Made by a program: the position numbers and the translations under genes. A DNA stretch of 64,000 nt, from NCBI RefSeq assembly GCF_001949145.1, contig NW_019091357.1, positions 305,520-369,519 on the forward strand. The letters run 5' to 3'. The notes beneath the pieces are model-generated. The model saw only the letters and a program-made list of their open reading frames with translations. It was not told where the DNA came from and did not search any database. The DNA comes from Acanthaster planci. Taxonomy: Eukaryota; Echinodermata; Asteroidea; Valvatida; Acanthasteridae. This document shows, piece after piece, positions 1 to 12,464 of this stretch (the stretch's first letter is position 1; every line of letters starts with the position of its first letter).

Positions 1-449
1 TTAGTAAGTATGTAACAAAAGCCACCACCATTGAAAGAAGTGTGGACACCATGAGGTAAAGACAAAGTGAGACTAGTGTTTACTGAGCTCGATGTTTTTT
101 TGTATCAGAGATTAAGTTTCTAACTACATATATAAGGTGTACAGAGTTGTAATGTTTCAAGTTCCTGAAAGCTTCTTAAATGTGTCAATTTTTTTTACAA
201 ATTTGTCAGCTTTTCAATGGTTTTAGAATTTGATTAAATTTCTGTTTTCTCTCGCAAACTTCTGAACGAAAATTTCATTTGCACATCAAGCCAAGTTTTT
301 ATCACTGGCCTGAAAGAGAAAGTTCAATTTTGTATTTATCAGTGTATTTAGTCTTATCTCAAGATTTCATTCTTGCTAAAATGTCCCATTAAGACTACCA
401 AAAAAGCTGATTTTTATTAACTCCAAAAAGGATTGAACAAAATACAATT

Positions 450-657
450 TCACTCATGATATGACTGCATTTTGGAAAAGTAGTTGTGACTTACTATTTC
501 ATCAATGTTCTTCTCAGCAAAGGATAAGTGGGTCAACTTCTTCAGATACTGCTGAAGGTTCTCCTCTCTCTTCTTCCTTGTGCTGCTCGACATCCGAGCA
601 ATCAAATCGACAGTTAACTTTACCATGTTGTCAGGATACTGGTTCAATCTGATCCGT
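450..657 (-). CDS. Possible terminal exon of an unrecognised minus-strand gene
   Basis: A minus-strand reading frame of about 65-70 residues ends at a stop at 450-452. It is hydrophilic and helix-prone, with a basic stretch (STRKKREE) followed by LQQYLKKLTHLSF and NIDEIVSHNYF, which looks more like real protein than like translated spacer. It has no convincing initiator Met. Upstream AG dinucleotides at about 657-668 could be a 3' splice site, so it may be the last exon of a gene whose earlier exons lie at higher coordinates, divergent from the SEC12 gene. A second minus-strand frame overlaps its upstream edge (about 650-770, containing GVDVYLLLENAW), so the splice structure is unresolved. 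I do not recognise the family, and a chance ORF is possible. Confidence 0.3.
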
Positions 658-956
658 GCTAATGTTTGAATTCAACTTGATCAACCAGGCATTTTCCAAT
701 AGAAGATACACATCCACTCCAACGTGATCAGAGACACGGTTTGAGGTAAAAATGAAGAAGTTAATGGACTAGCATCCCTTGTCTCTTGGATCCGTCACTC
801 ATTTTGGCAACCGTAGTCTAGGTGACTTGACCGTACACACACTTAAATTAGCCTGTCCACTGTAGGTGTTCACTCCTGAATCTGAAGAAGAAAATCATGT
901 GATCAGTTCTGTTGATTACCATTATTTTCTGAAATTTTCTAACATTTTCTAAAATA

Positions 957-2652
957 ACTAGGCCTACTGGTAGCCTTAGGCCTAAATGATAAAACAGAAT
1001 CTTTCACAACCGTGAATCTGAATTATTGACAAACCCTGCAAATCAACATCAACTACGGTTAGGCCTAGGGTGTAATTACTACAAAAAGACTGAGCAATCC
1101 CACGTATTAACCAATCATGCCTTAAATTTAGTACTCTGCCATGTCTGCACCAGTGTAGTGTAGTGTTTCTAGTGTAGTCACCAACTTTGCAATCATGACC
1201 GTCATGACTTGATGTCATGACTGTAGTTTTGACACTAAACATCGTGCACTAGGCCTACACTGTTCACATGGTTATGCATCACTGGTGCCTTGAAAAGCTG
1301 TTCATTGTTAATGTTATTTTTATTTAGTTACATAGAATGCACAAAAATTTACTGGAGCATATGATCCTAGTGATAGGCCTCCCCTCGCTCTAACTCCAAC
1401 TCCATTTCATCATCGACAAAACATAAAGAAGGAATCATGCATAGTTACAGGGCGGCCCTAGGCCTAAAAAATGTTAAGGCATCATGCATGGCGAATAGTG
1501 ACAAGGCCTAGGCATATCAATGTCTGATGTTAGTTACGCTGCCTTTTTCTGAGTTTAAATTATTCAGGTCCACATCGTGCAACAAGTTAGCACAATTATG
1601 AATTAACGACGAAAGATCTCCGAGTCCTCAGATTACCTTTTAATTTTACCTCTGATGCAACAGGTAGCTGGTATGCAAAACGTAAATTTTTAAAATCTTC
1701 CTGTCCATAAATACACATGCATCTTCGGTGCTCGTTAAAATTTCACAGCACCTGCACCGTGTTAATAGCATATACGCACATTGCACGTCGCTGTGTTACG
1801 CCGGTGAACTGTCACGTGATACAATGTCAACGTTGCTACGGAAATAGCCATTTCTTCTTAATTGTCGTATAAGTACAGATATTTGAACAAAATACCTCTT
1901 CGTACACACTATTTCATCTTGAATTACCCTTTAGTAGTAAGGAAAAATATGATTAATTTCAGTCAATAACAAGTTTTTAATCTTGCGAAAGAGGATAACA
2001 GAATAAAGCTGGTTACTATTTTTTTATGTATGAAGAACCGGGTACGTGACAAGATACCAGTAATGCTATCGTGGCGAGCAAGATGGCGACACACTTAGCC
2101 GATTTAGATTTTCCTCCGTATGTCATAAAATGCGTCGACGAAACTCACTTTCTTGTCGCAGGAGGAGGCGGACACGCCAGAACTGGAGTTCCAAATTTTA
2201 TAGTAAGTCGTCATTTGTGAAAACCATAATTTTTTTACCAAGTTACAGGCATTTTGGGAGTTAGGCCTATTTGTTTTTAATTTAAGAGTAAATGGTAACG
2301 AAGCGTTTATGTGTACCGAAATGCTTTTATTTTCGACACCATGTATCATGGAGCCTATCGATATCATGCCTGTGTTAATGTTATGAACTTGTGGTGTTGG
2401 GGTACACGGACTTGTACTTTGTAGGCTAAACTAGTCTGAGTAACTTTGACTCGCCTTTTAACTCTTGGACATGGTGAGGCGATTAACAGATATAATACTA
2501 TTGATAGGCATGATAGGCATGGGCATATAGCACTGGTAGTGGTACTACTTTAGGCCTAGCTCGACCTGGGGTCTGTCTAGTACTAGTACATAATAAGGAA
2601 AGAGTTCCATAGGCCTAGGCTTACTTATTAGTAATTAACAATAATAGGCCTT
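957..2652. repeat. Cluster of TAGGCCTA-type palindromes
   Basis: The octamer TAGGCCTA, or close variants with the AGGCCT core, occurs about eleven times between 957 and 2652 (for example near 957, 977, 1060, 1250, 1372, 1459, 1504, 2262, 2551, 2610 and 2645). The motif is much sparser over the remaining 61 kb. The cluster flanks the SEC12 start and part of intron 1. It could be local word bias, a decayed repeat, or binding sites; its function is unknown. Confidence 0.6.
1790..2082. promoter_or_regulatory. Probable upstream region of the SEC12 gene
   Basis: This is the stretch directly before the SEC12 initiator codon. It contains an E-box-like CACGTG (in GTCACGTGAT near 1813-1822). No clear TATA box is visible. 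If the minus-strand exon at 450 is real, the region could serve a divergent pair. The promoter assignment rests on position only. Confidence 0.3.
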
Positions 2653-5600
2653 CACTTACTCGGACATGTCGGACTGTCGCAGCTATTAAACACATATGGA
2701 AGTCTTGGAAAGAAAGGTGATCCTGATGCCACTTGCTTGGTTGATTATACACCAAAATCTTATCTTTCTTATTGGGCACGTTTTTAGGGAGGTCAATATT
2801 TGTCCTAATTTGGTAATCATCTGGCTTTTTATTGTTTATATTTGGTGACAAGGAAATCTTTGAATTGCAAAGGAGAGGGCGACGCTTGTTTGCAGACAGC
2901 AAATTGCAGTATGACACGGATGTAGGCGAGGACAGGGCTGCCATTATGAATGCTGCCCTAAGGTTAGCCCAAGGATTTCCTTAAAAGCAGTTTTACTAAT
3001 TACTGTCAACACACTGTCAACAGTACCATCAACATGTCACACTGTCAACACCTCTGAAATACATGGTATAGCCCGAGTTCCGTTAGAAGGCAAAGTGGCG
3101 GTCAACGACTAGACTGCTTAGAGATAAATTTTTTGTGTGTGAAAATACTCCATTTTCAAAGTTGGAATGTAACCCAAAAATTCTTGTTAGCAAATATTAA
3201 AGTTCTGTGCCTCTTAGCTGAATTTTACTGAATTTTGGACGTGTTGACGTTGAATAGCAAGACCCTACAAAAGTGTCTGTCTGAACACAGCAACTCTGTC
3301 TGTGGAATTGGAATTTCAACCATCACTTCTTTCATTGGGTCAGTTTTGCCTGTCAAGGGCATAACCAAGGGCAGATTCAGAACCAAATTTTTTTTGTGGG
3401 GGTGGGACCAAATTTTTTTTTGGGGGGGGAAGCAAAAATATTTTAACGTAGCCTGGTATTGCATATCGTAGGGTAGGGGCTACACTTTGGGGTTTTTAGA
3501 AGAAAGAGAAATGAAATGGGCCAAAGACATCACTGTATTTATCACTCTCCCCCCCAATATTCATGTGTAAGGTTTACACAGCCTTATATTAGTATGTAAT
3601 ATTTCTTTGCAGTTTATTGGTTATTGGTTTGTTCGTCTCTCAGATTTGACGGCAAAGAGTATCTTCTGGCAGCAGGAAAAGATGAAAAATGCCAATTTTA
3701 CAAGTTTGTCAAAACAAAAGAAGCAATGAAAGAGGGCGAAGAGGAGCCAAAACCCAACCAGACATCTAACAATGGGAATGACACAGGTTACTAGACTTAG
3801 TAAATGGTCTCATGATAACCAAGATTATCCGAACACTCGCTTCATGCAGTGTCATTCAGTGTTGTGTTGGGTGAAATCCTCTTCATGGAATTGCAGCATT
3901 AGGTCTGCATGTGTGGAAATGGTCTCCAATTATGAATAATGAAAAAAAGCAACATGACCAGAATTCGTATTCCTTTGAGTCCAAATTGCATACAGTGCTT
4001 GCTTGAATTCCAACCTCCAACTTTATCTAATGACTTCAGTTAGGCACCTGATATTTTCTCCCTAAAAGAAAAAGCTCGAGTAAATGTGTGTAATTTATAA
4101 TAAATATGGATCTGAAGTTTTAGATTCAATTTTCTGAGCTTGACATTTTATAGAAGGCCTGTACTTCTGAACTTGTATTTGTAGGTAGCACAAGAAAACG
4201 CAAGAAAGCAAAAGAAGCCAAGCAGACTGCAGACAGCAATAAATCCAAAGAGAGTACTACCAAGTCAGAGAAGACTTCCTCACAGGAACCAGCTGTAGTT
4301 GTCACCAAATTTGACCTCGAGAGATTAGGATCGGTTCAGACAGATTTCACAGATGGAGACAAATATCAGAAAGCAGTTTGCTTCTCACCGAACGGAATGT
4401 TTTTTGCCACTGGAGGCGCAGACGGACATGTCAGAATGTGGTCTGTAAGTTACAGTCTTGTATGCTAAGCAAGATAAGGGATGGAGGGTAACCCCCCTTA
4501 CCTGTCAAGTCCCTATACACACTCTAGACTATTGTTGCCAAACATATCCCCCTAGAAGTCTGTAAAGAATTCCTGAGATTCCGATCAAACAATGACCAAC
4601 ACAAAGGCTGCTTCAAGTGTAGTATTGCTATGGTTGAAGGTTCATTTGTGGTAAAACTGCTTCCAAATGTAGGAGTTTGTTATCTCAAAATCAATTTTTG
4701 AGCTGTTAGCCAGGAATTGTTTTGACAGTTGTACTTTTTGCTACTGAGAATTATTAAGCAGGAAAGTGACTGATAAATCTGGATAAAAATCCAGGGAAGG
4801 AAAGTATCAAATTGTGTTCTAAAATTTTTGACTAAAAAGTCAAATGTGAGTTTAATACCAAAATACATGTACACGTACCTCCAAAAGATACCTTATTCAT
4901 TTTTTGATCTGCATTCCATCACAGTATCCATCATTTGAGAAACAGTACGAGATAAAAGCTCACTCCAAAGAAGTGGATGATATTATCATAAACCCTCTAG
5001 GAAACAGGGTAAGTTTTTGACGTCTCCTTTGTACTTCTCTGTTTATAGCGAACAATCCTGTCTATTTTATGCAACAAAGGCGGAGTTCAGGATTAATGCT
5101 TTCCCGGGACAGCAAGATGATTGCAGTAACCAATTGCCAATCCATTACCAAATTTTAAGGGGGGAGGGGGTCAAACTTGTTAGGGGTCAAATAAATTCAG
5201 AAATTTTTGCATGTAACCTTTTATGGTCTTTCTGAGGGGTGAAGCTCCATTTTGGGGCTTTTTACACACTCTATGAAGAAAGGGATATGAAATTTACTGT
5301 CCATTATTTTTCCCCCTAAAAATCTGCCCGTTGTCTCTTTTTTTGCCCTCCCCCCAGATCAGCCCATGAAAATGATTGTTTTTTTTCATAAATTTTTGCA
5401 TGCTGTTTTTAGCTGGTATCTGTGTCCAGAGACTCAACAGCCATCGTATGGAAAACAGTGGATGGCAGCAAAATGTGCGATCTGAAATGGGATGGGGTAA
5501 AGGCTGAGCAGACTACCAGTTACAGAGTTAGGTGCTGTAGGTAGGTTGAGGGTGTTGGGAACCAGTTGAATCTGCACTAGAACTGAATGTGTTGTGTCCA

Positions 5601-7010
5601 GTTTTCAAATGTATGCTCTTGTATTCACAAAGTTTGATTTCAAGAAGAGACGAATGAAATATCAGTTGTTATGCTCCTCTCTGTCAGGTTTGGCTTTATT
5701 GATAGCGACCCCAGCAAGTCCAACATGTACACCATCCACATCCCTCGCATCCAGGGCAAGACGAAGTCTTCTTACCTCACTCGATGGAATGCCATCAAGT
5801 ACACACCAGAAAAGACCGTTTGCACGGGAACTGATGTCTTGTCAGCTTTGAATATTAGGTGAGTTAAAGTTGGCATCTGTAAGTGTGACAAGCTAGATGT
5901 GAATAGTATTACTGTTTCCTAAATTATCCTTCTGAAATGTCTTACATAAAAGATGGAACATTTTCAAGACCATAAAACTCATCACAATTATAATATCATT
6001 GTTCCACAGACAGAAACTGGTAAGGTTCATTAGTAATCAACTTTTGATGGACAAAGAAAACCAACTGATGTTGGGTTTAAACCTGCTACATGTACCTTTG
6101 AAATTTCACATCTGTGTGGATATTTTAATACACATTTGAAATTTTCTTTGGCCCAATAATGAGCATTATGAAAGACCATGTCCTCATCAGTCACTAGAAA
6201 TAGTTTTATATATAAATCAATTACTAATAATTTGCCCTCCTTTTTCCCGTGACAGTCACAGTGGTAATCTGGTCGGTCTAGGCACAATGTCTGGCTCCAT
6301 TGGCGTCTATATCTCCTTCAGTTTGCAGGTAAGCTTGCTATGACATGTACTACATGTGCAGAAATGCAAGCCTTGCGTACAGTGTGTTTATGCTCTTATT
6401 CATTCATCACTTTTTTTCATCAATTTTTTCAGTTTGTTGAAGCATTGGAGTTCTTTTCTGGATGGCTTTCAGTTTTCTTCATACCTTTGTGACAACTGTA
6501 GATAGTCATGGACCTGGATGTCAAAGCTTTTGACCCCTTGGACCGTGAGAAGTGAAATAATCTTGTCATTGCTGTTTTTATTTGTTATCAGAAATTGCGT
6601 GTGGTGAAAGATGTGCACGGTATCTTTGTGACAGGACTCTGTTTTGTTCCGATGACAAGAACAACGCGTGACCTACTCGGAGACCTTGAGACAGCTGTGC
6701 TGAGCGTATCCGCTGACAAGAAAGTATCCATTGTTGCCTTGGAACCCCCAAGTAAGCTTTGCCTCTACTTGCAGATTCTGGAGTGTTACACTTAAGTTGT
6801 TTTGAGAAAAAAAAATGATAAACCTATTAACAAACCTACAAAATGTTTGCCCCTGAGTACAAAATCCATTATTCTGGGTCTGTTTCTACTTTATGTTCCT
6901 TCTTTGTTTACATTCCAGTGGAATTTCCAGCATGGTTGATGTTCGTTGGAGCATTCCTACTCATCATTCTCATCTTCACAGGATTAGCGGCACTCGGCCT
7001 CAGCTTTTAA
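2083..7010 (+). CDS. PREB: SEC12/PREB, guanine-nucleotide exchange factor for SAR1 (ten exons, complete)
   Basis: Exons are 2083-2202, 2853-2962, 3644-3786, 4185-4444, 4925-5008, 5413-5540, 5688-5858, 6256-6328, 6592-6751 and 6919-7010. All are bounded by GT-AG, and together they give 1341 nt (446 aa; human PREB is 417 aa). The family is an ER-membrane WD40 beta-propeller that loads GTP on SAR1 to start COPII coat assembly; the vertebrate protein was also named as a prolactin-promoter binding factor. Visible landmarks are an N-terminal glycine-rich turn followed by RTGV (residues about 27-36), GKDEKCQF in an early blade, a Lys/Glu-rich linker encoded across exons 3-4 that is longer than usual, blade endings ATGGADGHVRMW and SVSRDSTAIVW, HSGNLVGLGTMSGSIGVY, and a single hydrophobic C-terminal anchor (about 418-445) encoded by the last exon. 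The start is the first ATG in a long in-frame exon that aligns with the family N-terminus. The assignment is very likely. Confidence 0.93.
3360..3560. repeat. Decayed G/T-rich dispersed element in SEC12 intron 2
   Basis: The element opens with GGGCAGATTCAG, then runs of T and G, then a block reading CTTTGGGGTTTTTAGAAG and GAAATGAAATG. A similar block appears at 5228-5300 in intron 5. An inverted GGGCGGATCCAGG-type end appears near 18335. It is probably a degenerate non-autonomous repeat; the family name is unknown. Confidence 0.35.
5150..5370. repeat. Second copy of the G-rich intronic element (SEC12 intron 5)
   Basis: It contains GGGGGAGGGGGTC, TTTTGGGGCTTTTTACAC, GAAGAAAGGGATATGAAAT and a closing C-rich tract. 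Order and wording resemble the copy at 3360-3560, so both are likely remnants of one dispersed family. Confidence 0.3.
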
Positions 7011-8480
7011 ACGCTGACCTTTACGCCACATCTGTGCTTACATCTGACTGCAGCCAATTAGAATACAGGGAATGAATATTTGTCTTGTTGTTTCCATCCA
7101 ATGAAATATTAAATGAAGTGATGTTTCTGCTTTCCTTCATTCCTGAAGTCAAATCCCAGTTTCATGAAGAAGCCAAGCAGAAACTGTTCAGTTTAGCAGA
7201 AAGCAGCAGAATACAGTCATAACTCTCTAAGACTGCAATACAGGTTGGCTGGTAACCAAGTATTTTCAGTGGTACTTGGCATGTCTCTGAAATTGAGGCC
7301 GTTTGCTGATTTAGTTGGCTCTAGCTTACTTACACACAACCCTATCACATGGCTTTGGTCTCCTGTCCAGACAAAAATTTTCTAAGCCAACTCAAACATT
7401 ATTGTGTTATTTTTGGATCTGTGTGGATGTTTGGATGTTATCTGACCTTGTTCAATGAAAGATAATTGACCATTCTTCATATATATGTTCCTGTTATTTT
7501 TATGAAGGGTGTAACTGAATTTTAGTGTTTTTTAAAGTGTCTATGGATATTCCATTATTATTCTGGTAGAGGAAATGTTTGTAGCCACAGCCTAAAGTGC
7601 CATTTAGGTCGTGGCAATAGAAACCCACCAGTTTATAGTCTTTTGGTGGTTTTAACGAAGTAATCTCTACTCTGAGACCCAGTAACGTTTTGGTCATGTT
7701 CTTGTTAGTCATCAGCAGATCCTGGGAGAGGCAAGTAAAGCCATTGAATAAAATGTGAGGCTGATGTTAGGACAACTTTAAACATATAAACAGCCTCTGA
7801 GTTTAGCCTCAGGATCTGCCCTTCTTCGTCAAAATTGTATGCAATAATAATTCCTCACACTTTTCTGTAACAATTGTAGCCTTTTGAATGGGCATGTTTA
7901 AAACTATGAGATAGTGTCAGGTTTAGTGGGTCTACAGTCCTGAATGAGGGACTTATTTACGCATTTTAATGCAAGAAAGTAATCATAAAAATTACAAATA
8001 TTTGTTGTTATTAATTAAATATTTTTGTCATGATTTTACTAAACAGTACTTTCACGATAATAGCTACACGAAAAAATATGTAATATACAGTTAGGTTGTA
8101 TTATGAAAACGGTTCACGAAATTTTGATGATGCAACTTTTGGTGATTAAATTTGGTAAATGTATATGATCAAAATGACTTTTGTGAAATTTTCCTCCTTC
8201 CTGTGTATTAGGTCAAAGGTTACCAGATGGTACCCTCTGACACGTTGACTTTAACCCCCATCCTTTTCTTTGTCTTGCACAACGCGACTAAATTTTTCGG
8301 CCTTGCCGTTGCGTGCGCCTGGAACCAAATGTGTTTTTCCTTCAAAAACCTTGCATTAAATATACATGTAATTATTGTCTTCTGGATAGGAGCTCAGAGG
8401 AAACAAGGATGACGGCAGGGATTACGTGGCTTTAGATTCCTTAGAATACATCTACGTGTCTTTGAATTGTCAACAATAAA
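7011..8480 (+). other. SEC12 3'UTR region
   Basis: There is no open frame of note. AATAAA hexamers lie at 7747-7752 and 8475-8480. Either could end the SEC12 transcript, and the second would give a 3'UTR of about 1.5 kb. Confidence 0.45.
8475..8480 (+). terminator. Candidate poly(A) signal of SEC12
   Basis: A consensus AATAAA is followed about 20-40 bases later by T/G-rich sequence. An alternative is AATAAA at 7747-7752. Which one is used cannot be told from sequence. Confidence 0.4.
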
Positions 8481-8499
8481 AGTCTGTGATCAGAACATT

Positions 8500-11400
8500 A
8501 AGGTTTGTTTCGATTTCTAGTAGATTTTTTGCTGCTCTCTCTGAACCTTTCAAACACACATTGTACATGTCGATTAGCTGCACCTCCGCTTGGCGTCTTC
8601 GTTTCCCATCCTCTCGAAGCACCATCCACAACTTAGATTAAATTCACTAACTACAAAATATTGCCATGGTTGGTGACGAAGGACGCAATCGAATGACAGG
8701 ATGTAACACGTCATTCATTGATCTCATGGAAATTACGAGTAGACGCAAGCGACAACGTCGAGTCTTCAAGGCATTTCCAGCGCAATTCCCAGCCTAACTG
8801 GCGTCTAATAAATGATGCATTCGTCATTTACGACACCATCTGGGTCTAGGATGAAACATCTGACGAGTTTGGAACATTTTCATCAGCTGAGGACAGTGAG
8901 GGTGCAGAATTGTTACACTTCGCTTTCTTGATGGGTAGAAAGATTCGTGCAGAATTTTCAGCCTGCCAACAGCCTCGCATTGTGATTTCGCCGCTATGCA
9001 TTAAAAACTTGAAATGACAACATTTAGAAAAAGCGTGTGTATTCCGATTTTGAAGCTTTTTTTCATTTACAACTTTGTTATGATTCTTTGAGGAAACATT
9101 GTAATGTGCGTTTTTGTTTAATTTGCATTAGTTGTAAATGTGCTGTGCTGTATCAAATGTAGCAATTTGTTCAAGATTTACTCGGCAAACCAACCAAATC
9201 TTTGAACATTTTCAGTACAACTCTCATGAGCGGCACAGGAGTTACTCAGACCATGGAGGTAGGACAAGAGGGCTTAGACTAGTCAGTTTGGGGGTCTAGA
9301 GACACTACATTATATACTCATATACAAACTCAAAACCAAAGGCAATTCAATTCATTTTACAGGTCTTTTCCACATGCAGTGAAAACTACAAATCAATCGT
9401 CCTCCCAAGAGCTGTAGTAACTATATACATGTAAGTGTATAAGTTGGCAATTAGTCTCTGCAAATGTTCCTCCTATTTCCAATCACTGTGGCGAAAAAAC
9501 CAAGCGCTGATTGAAATGGGCTGAATCACACAGAACGGAAGGTTGCACTTAATCATATTCAGGTCATCCTCTGTTACGTAATTTGACCTGGACCGTGTCT
9601 GCATGGTTTGGGTGACCGCTGGGTCGTCGATGAGTAGCCCGCCCACATTAAATTCTCAGTGCTTTATCCTCCTTTTCAATGTCCCTTTTCAAGCTTATAG
9701 CTCACTCTGCTGTCTTTAAACTCTCATTTTGCTGAAGATTGTACTTTCAACTTTTAATGCAGTGATTTGAAAATATAATCTGCCACTTCATGTCAGGATA
9801 TTATTAAAAAATTGAACTATTGCCATACATAGTTTTCTATTTAACAAATATTGTTTTGAATTTGAAAAAAGCCGAGAGCCTTAAAGCTTCAATTTCTAAG
9901 GTGAAATGGTCACTTTTCTGTATCTTATCAATACGTGACAAGCAATAAAAAGCACAAAGACAGTGTTGTTGAGAAAATGGGAAAAATGACAGTCACAATA
10001 ACAAACAGATGACTTGTGCAGAGGTGCCTTATTTTCGCATTACTCACGGCAACGGGACTGACCAATCCCAAGCCGAAACATGCTTGACGTCAGATCATGA
10101 ATAATAATTATGTTTGGAAATAACCAAAGTGAATTTACCCCTTGGAAATAACCAAAGTGAATTTACCCCTTAAAACTTGAGAATGTTATGTCAAAACTCA
10201 GCCCTACTTTTTCAGTTCTGAGTCCCCCCCCGGCCCCCAGTCTGGGAAATTTTCCTCTTCGCTTAGAATCACACTACAATAAGAGCACAGTGAATTAACG
10301 TAGCTTCCGTGTGGACTGACAATTTGAAAGTTTGAAAGATAACCTCATTACATGTACATGTATTTCAAGGCATGCACTGTACGGCGAAAAAATCACCAAG
10401 TTGGATTTCACACCATCTTAAACTGAAACCATGTAAAATTCGTAAAACATGATGTTGCAATGAATTAAGTTTAAATTCCGCAGAGCCATTCACAACCTGG
10501 GTTTGTCACTGCAGCAGCAAAGCAAGCCTTGGTTTAATTTACTTCGTGCGGTCGATCGATCTGATGGCGGGCCGGGGGCGCATACCATGATCACCACGGA
10601 CCGTGGGAGGGGTGCTGAATTGATTTTTGGAAGGAGACAATTTTTTAATTATATTATTTTAATTTTTGATATCAGTACACGTGTTTAATTTTTCGCCAGA
10701 CGAAAAACGAAATGGAAAAAATAACCTACCTAAAACTTGGGTTGAACAAATAATTCCTGAATGAGGAATGTTTAGCTTGTTGTCTCAATGAGTTCGTTTT
10801 AGTTTCTCAAGGAGCTGAGTTAACTAAACACGATTCTTTTGAAAAAAAGAAATTTTATAGAATTATCTATGAAATTCAGACAGAGCTAGTTACATCCTTG
10901 ATTTCCACCTCAGACATCATTTAATTTTCATTGCCCCGACCGAAGTTGATATCATTCTATAGTTCGGAAAGTTAAAACATTCCAGTGAGTTTGACACCTT
11001 GATCTCTTTTCGCGCTCACCTATTCGTGTTGGGTTTACAGAGTTAAGACAGGAAACCAAAAACAAATATTATTCACTAGAAGCAGTTTTCTAAAGAAATT
11101 GTGATCCTTTCTTCAATGAAGGTATAAACGTTCAATCGGAACTTGAGCAATATGCTGCGCGGAAATGAACTATTCAATTGATGACGTGAGGCTGGGACGG
11201 TGCCACCGTTCAGTGGTCTGACCGGGGTCCTTTGAGACAATTTTTAAAAAGGAGAGAGTAAAATAAAGATCACAAAAAAGTGTTATTCCACAGGTTCGTG
11301 TGTACGGATGAGAAGTATAATTTTCTCTAATGTTCATAGAACTAATTCTCAGATTCTGTGGAAAATAATCCTCCGCTCAGAAATTTGCTCCATATGATGG

Positions 11401-12360
11401 CGCAAGTGAGTTTTCAGACTTTCAGGCTCTAGCATCATGGACTCTCCTGTGATTCACACTGTGGACTATACGTACGGTGGTGCCGTAGAGTTCCCGGCTA
11501 TAAATTCAAGTGTTGTGGGTTGGAGTGTCAAAAGTAGGCCTATGTTACCTTTGGGTAGATTTGCTAAAGTATTTTTTCATCAGGGAAAGGAATTTCAGGC
11601 ATTGAAACGCAAAAACTTCTAAAAATGATCGATTCCAACGAGAGCATGACCATACCATAAACCAGGCGGACTGACATGTCGCGATCAGATGGCAGATGGC
11701 AGCGGCCCGGGTCGCTTTGCATCAAGTTGGCATGGTTTTCAGTTCAGTAGTCTTTTCAGATAGAAATCGAAAAGCAAATTCCCAGTAAATTAAGAAAACT
11801 CAAAAATTAACTGTAATGATATAAAGCCATTTTCGTTTCATGAATAATGGTACTTTTTCAGCACAAAATGGAGTACGGAAGTCGCAGCTTGTGACGGAAA
11901 TATGGCCGCCGCCAAGATTTTGTTTCTTTGAGCACCAACTTTGGGAGCTCAAAAACATCCGAAGACAAAACAAAATCAGTATGAATTTTAGATATAATTT
12001 AAATGAGGGAATATGTTTTCAGTATGTATAGTCATAATAATTGTAAGCTCTAGTTAGTTTTGTAGAAAAATAGTTTATTTTTACGATTTAGTGAAATATT
12101 TTTTACTTTCTTATTTTTACAGTTTTTTGGAGTGATCTAAACGTCGCACCGCTGAATTGTCCGGTATTATTAGAAATTGCAGCTTGTTTTCTACATGAGC
12201 ATTTAGAAAATATCACCATTTTGCATTCAATAATCCAGAAATCTGACTTTAAAAACTACGTACTAACACAGAACTTTGCCATAATGTCATTGTGCAATGA
12301 AAGGCGCGCTCTGTACTCAGGCACTGTGTGCGCGTAATCTGTGATTTCTCAAACGTCCGC
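8500..12360. other. Intergenic spacer between SEC12 and histone H1
   Basis: I see no recognisable gene. There are two short plus-strand open frames: 8666-8797 (43 aa, starts in good GCCATGG context, Arg/Lys-rich centre) and 8850-9017 (no Met start, follows TCTAG, acidic opening DETSDEFGTFSSAEDSEG). There is also a 28-bp tandem duplication at 10114-10169. The remainder is unique AT-rich sequence. Confidence 0.5.
10114..10169. repeat. Two perfect tandem copies of a 28-bp unit
   Basis: The unit beginning TTGGAAATAACC and ending in TTTACCCC occurs twice in direct succession with no visible mismatch. This suggests a recent local duplication. Confidence 0.9.
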
Positions 12361-12365
12361 ATTGA

Positions 12366-12375
12366 GTGTATATGA
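12366..12375 (+). promoter_or_regulatory. TATA-like element of histone H1
   Basis: TGTATATGA lies about 95 bases before the H1 ATG, which would place transcription start near 12400 with a short leader, as is usual for histone genes. I could not identify a clear H1-specific upstream box. Confidence 0.35.
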
Positions 12376-12464
12376 TCGTCTGTATGCCCGTACTTCGAGC
12401 ATTCAATCAATTTTACCAACAGGTGTTCTACGTTGTTGAAGTGAACTCCCAAATTGTCACCATC

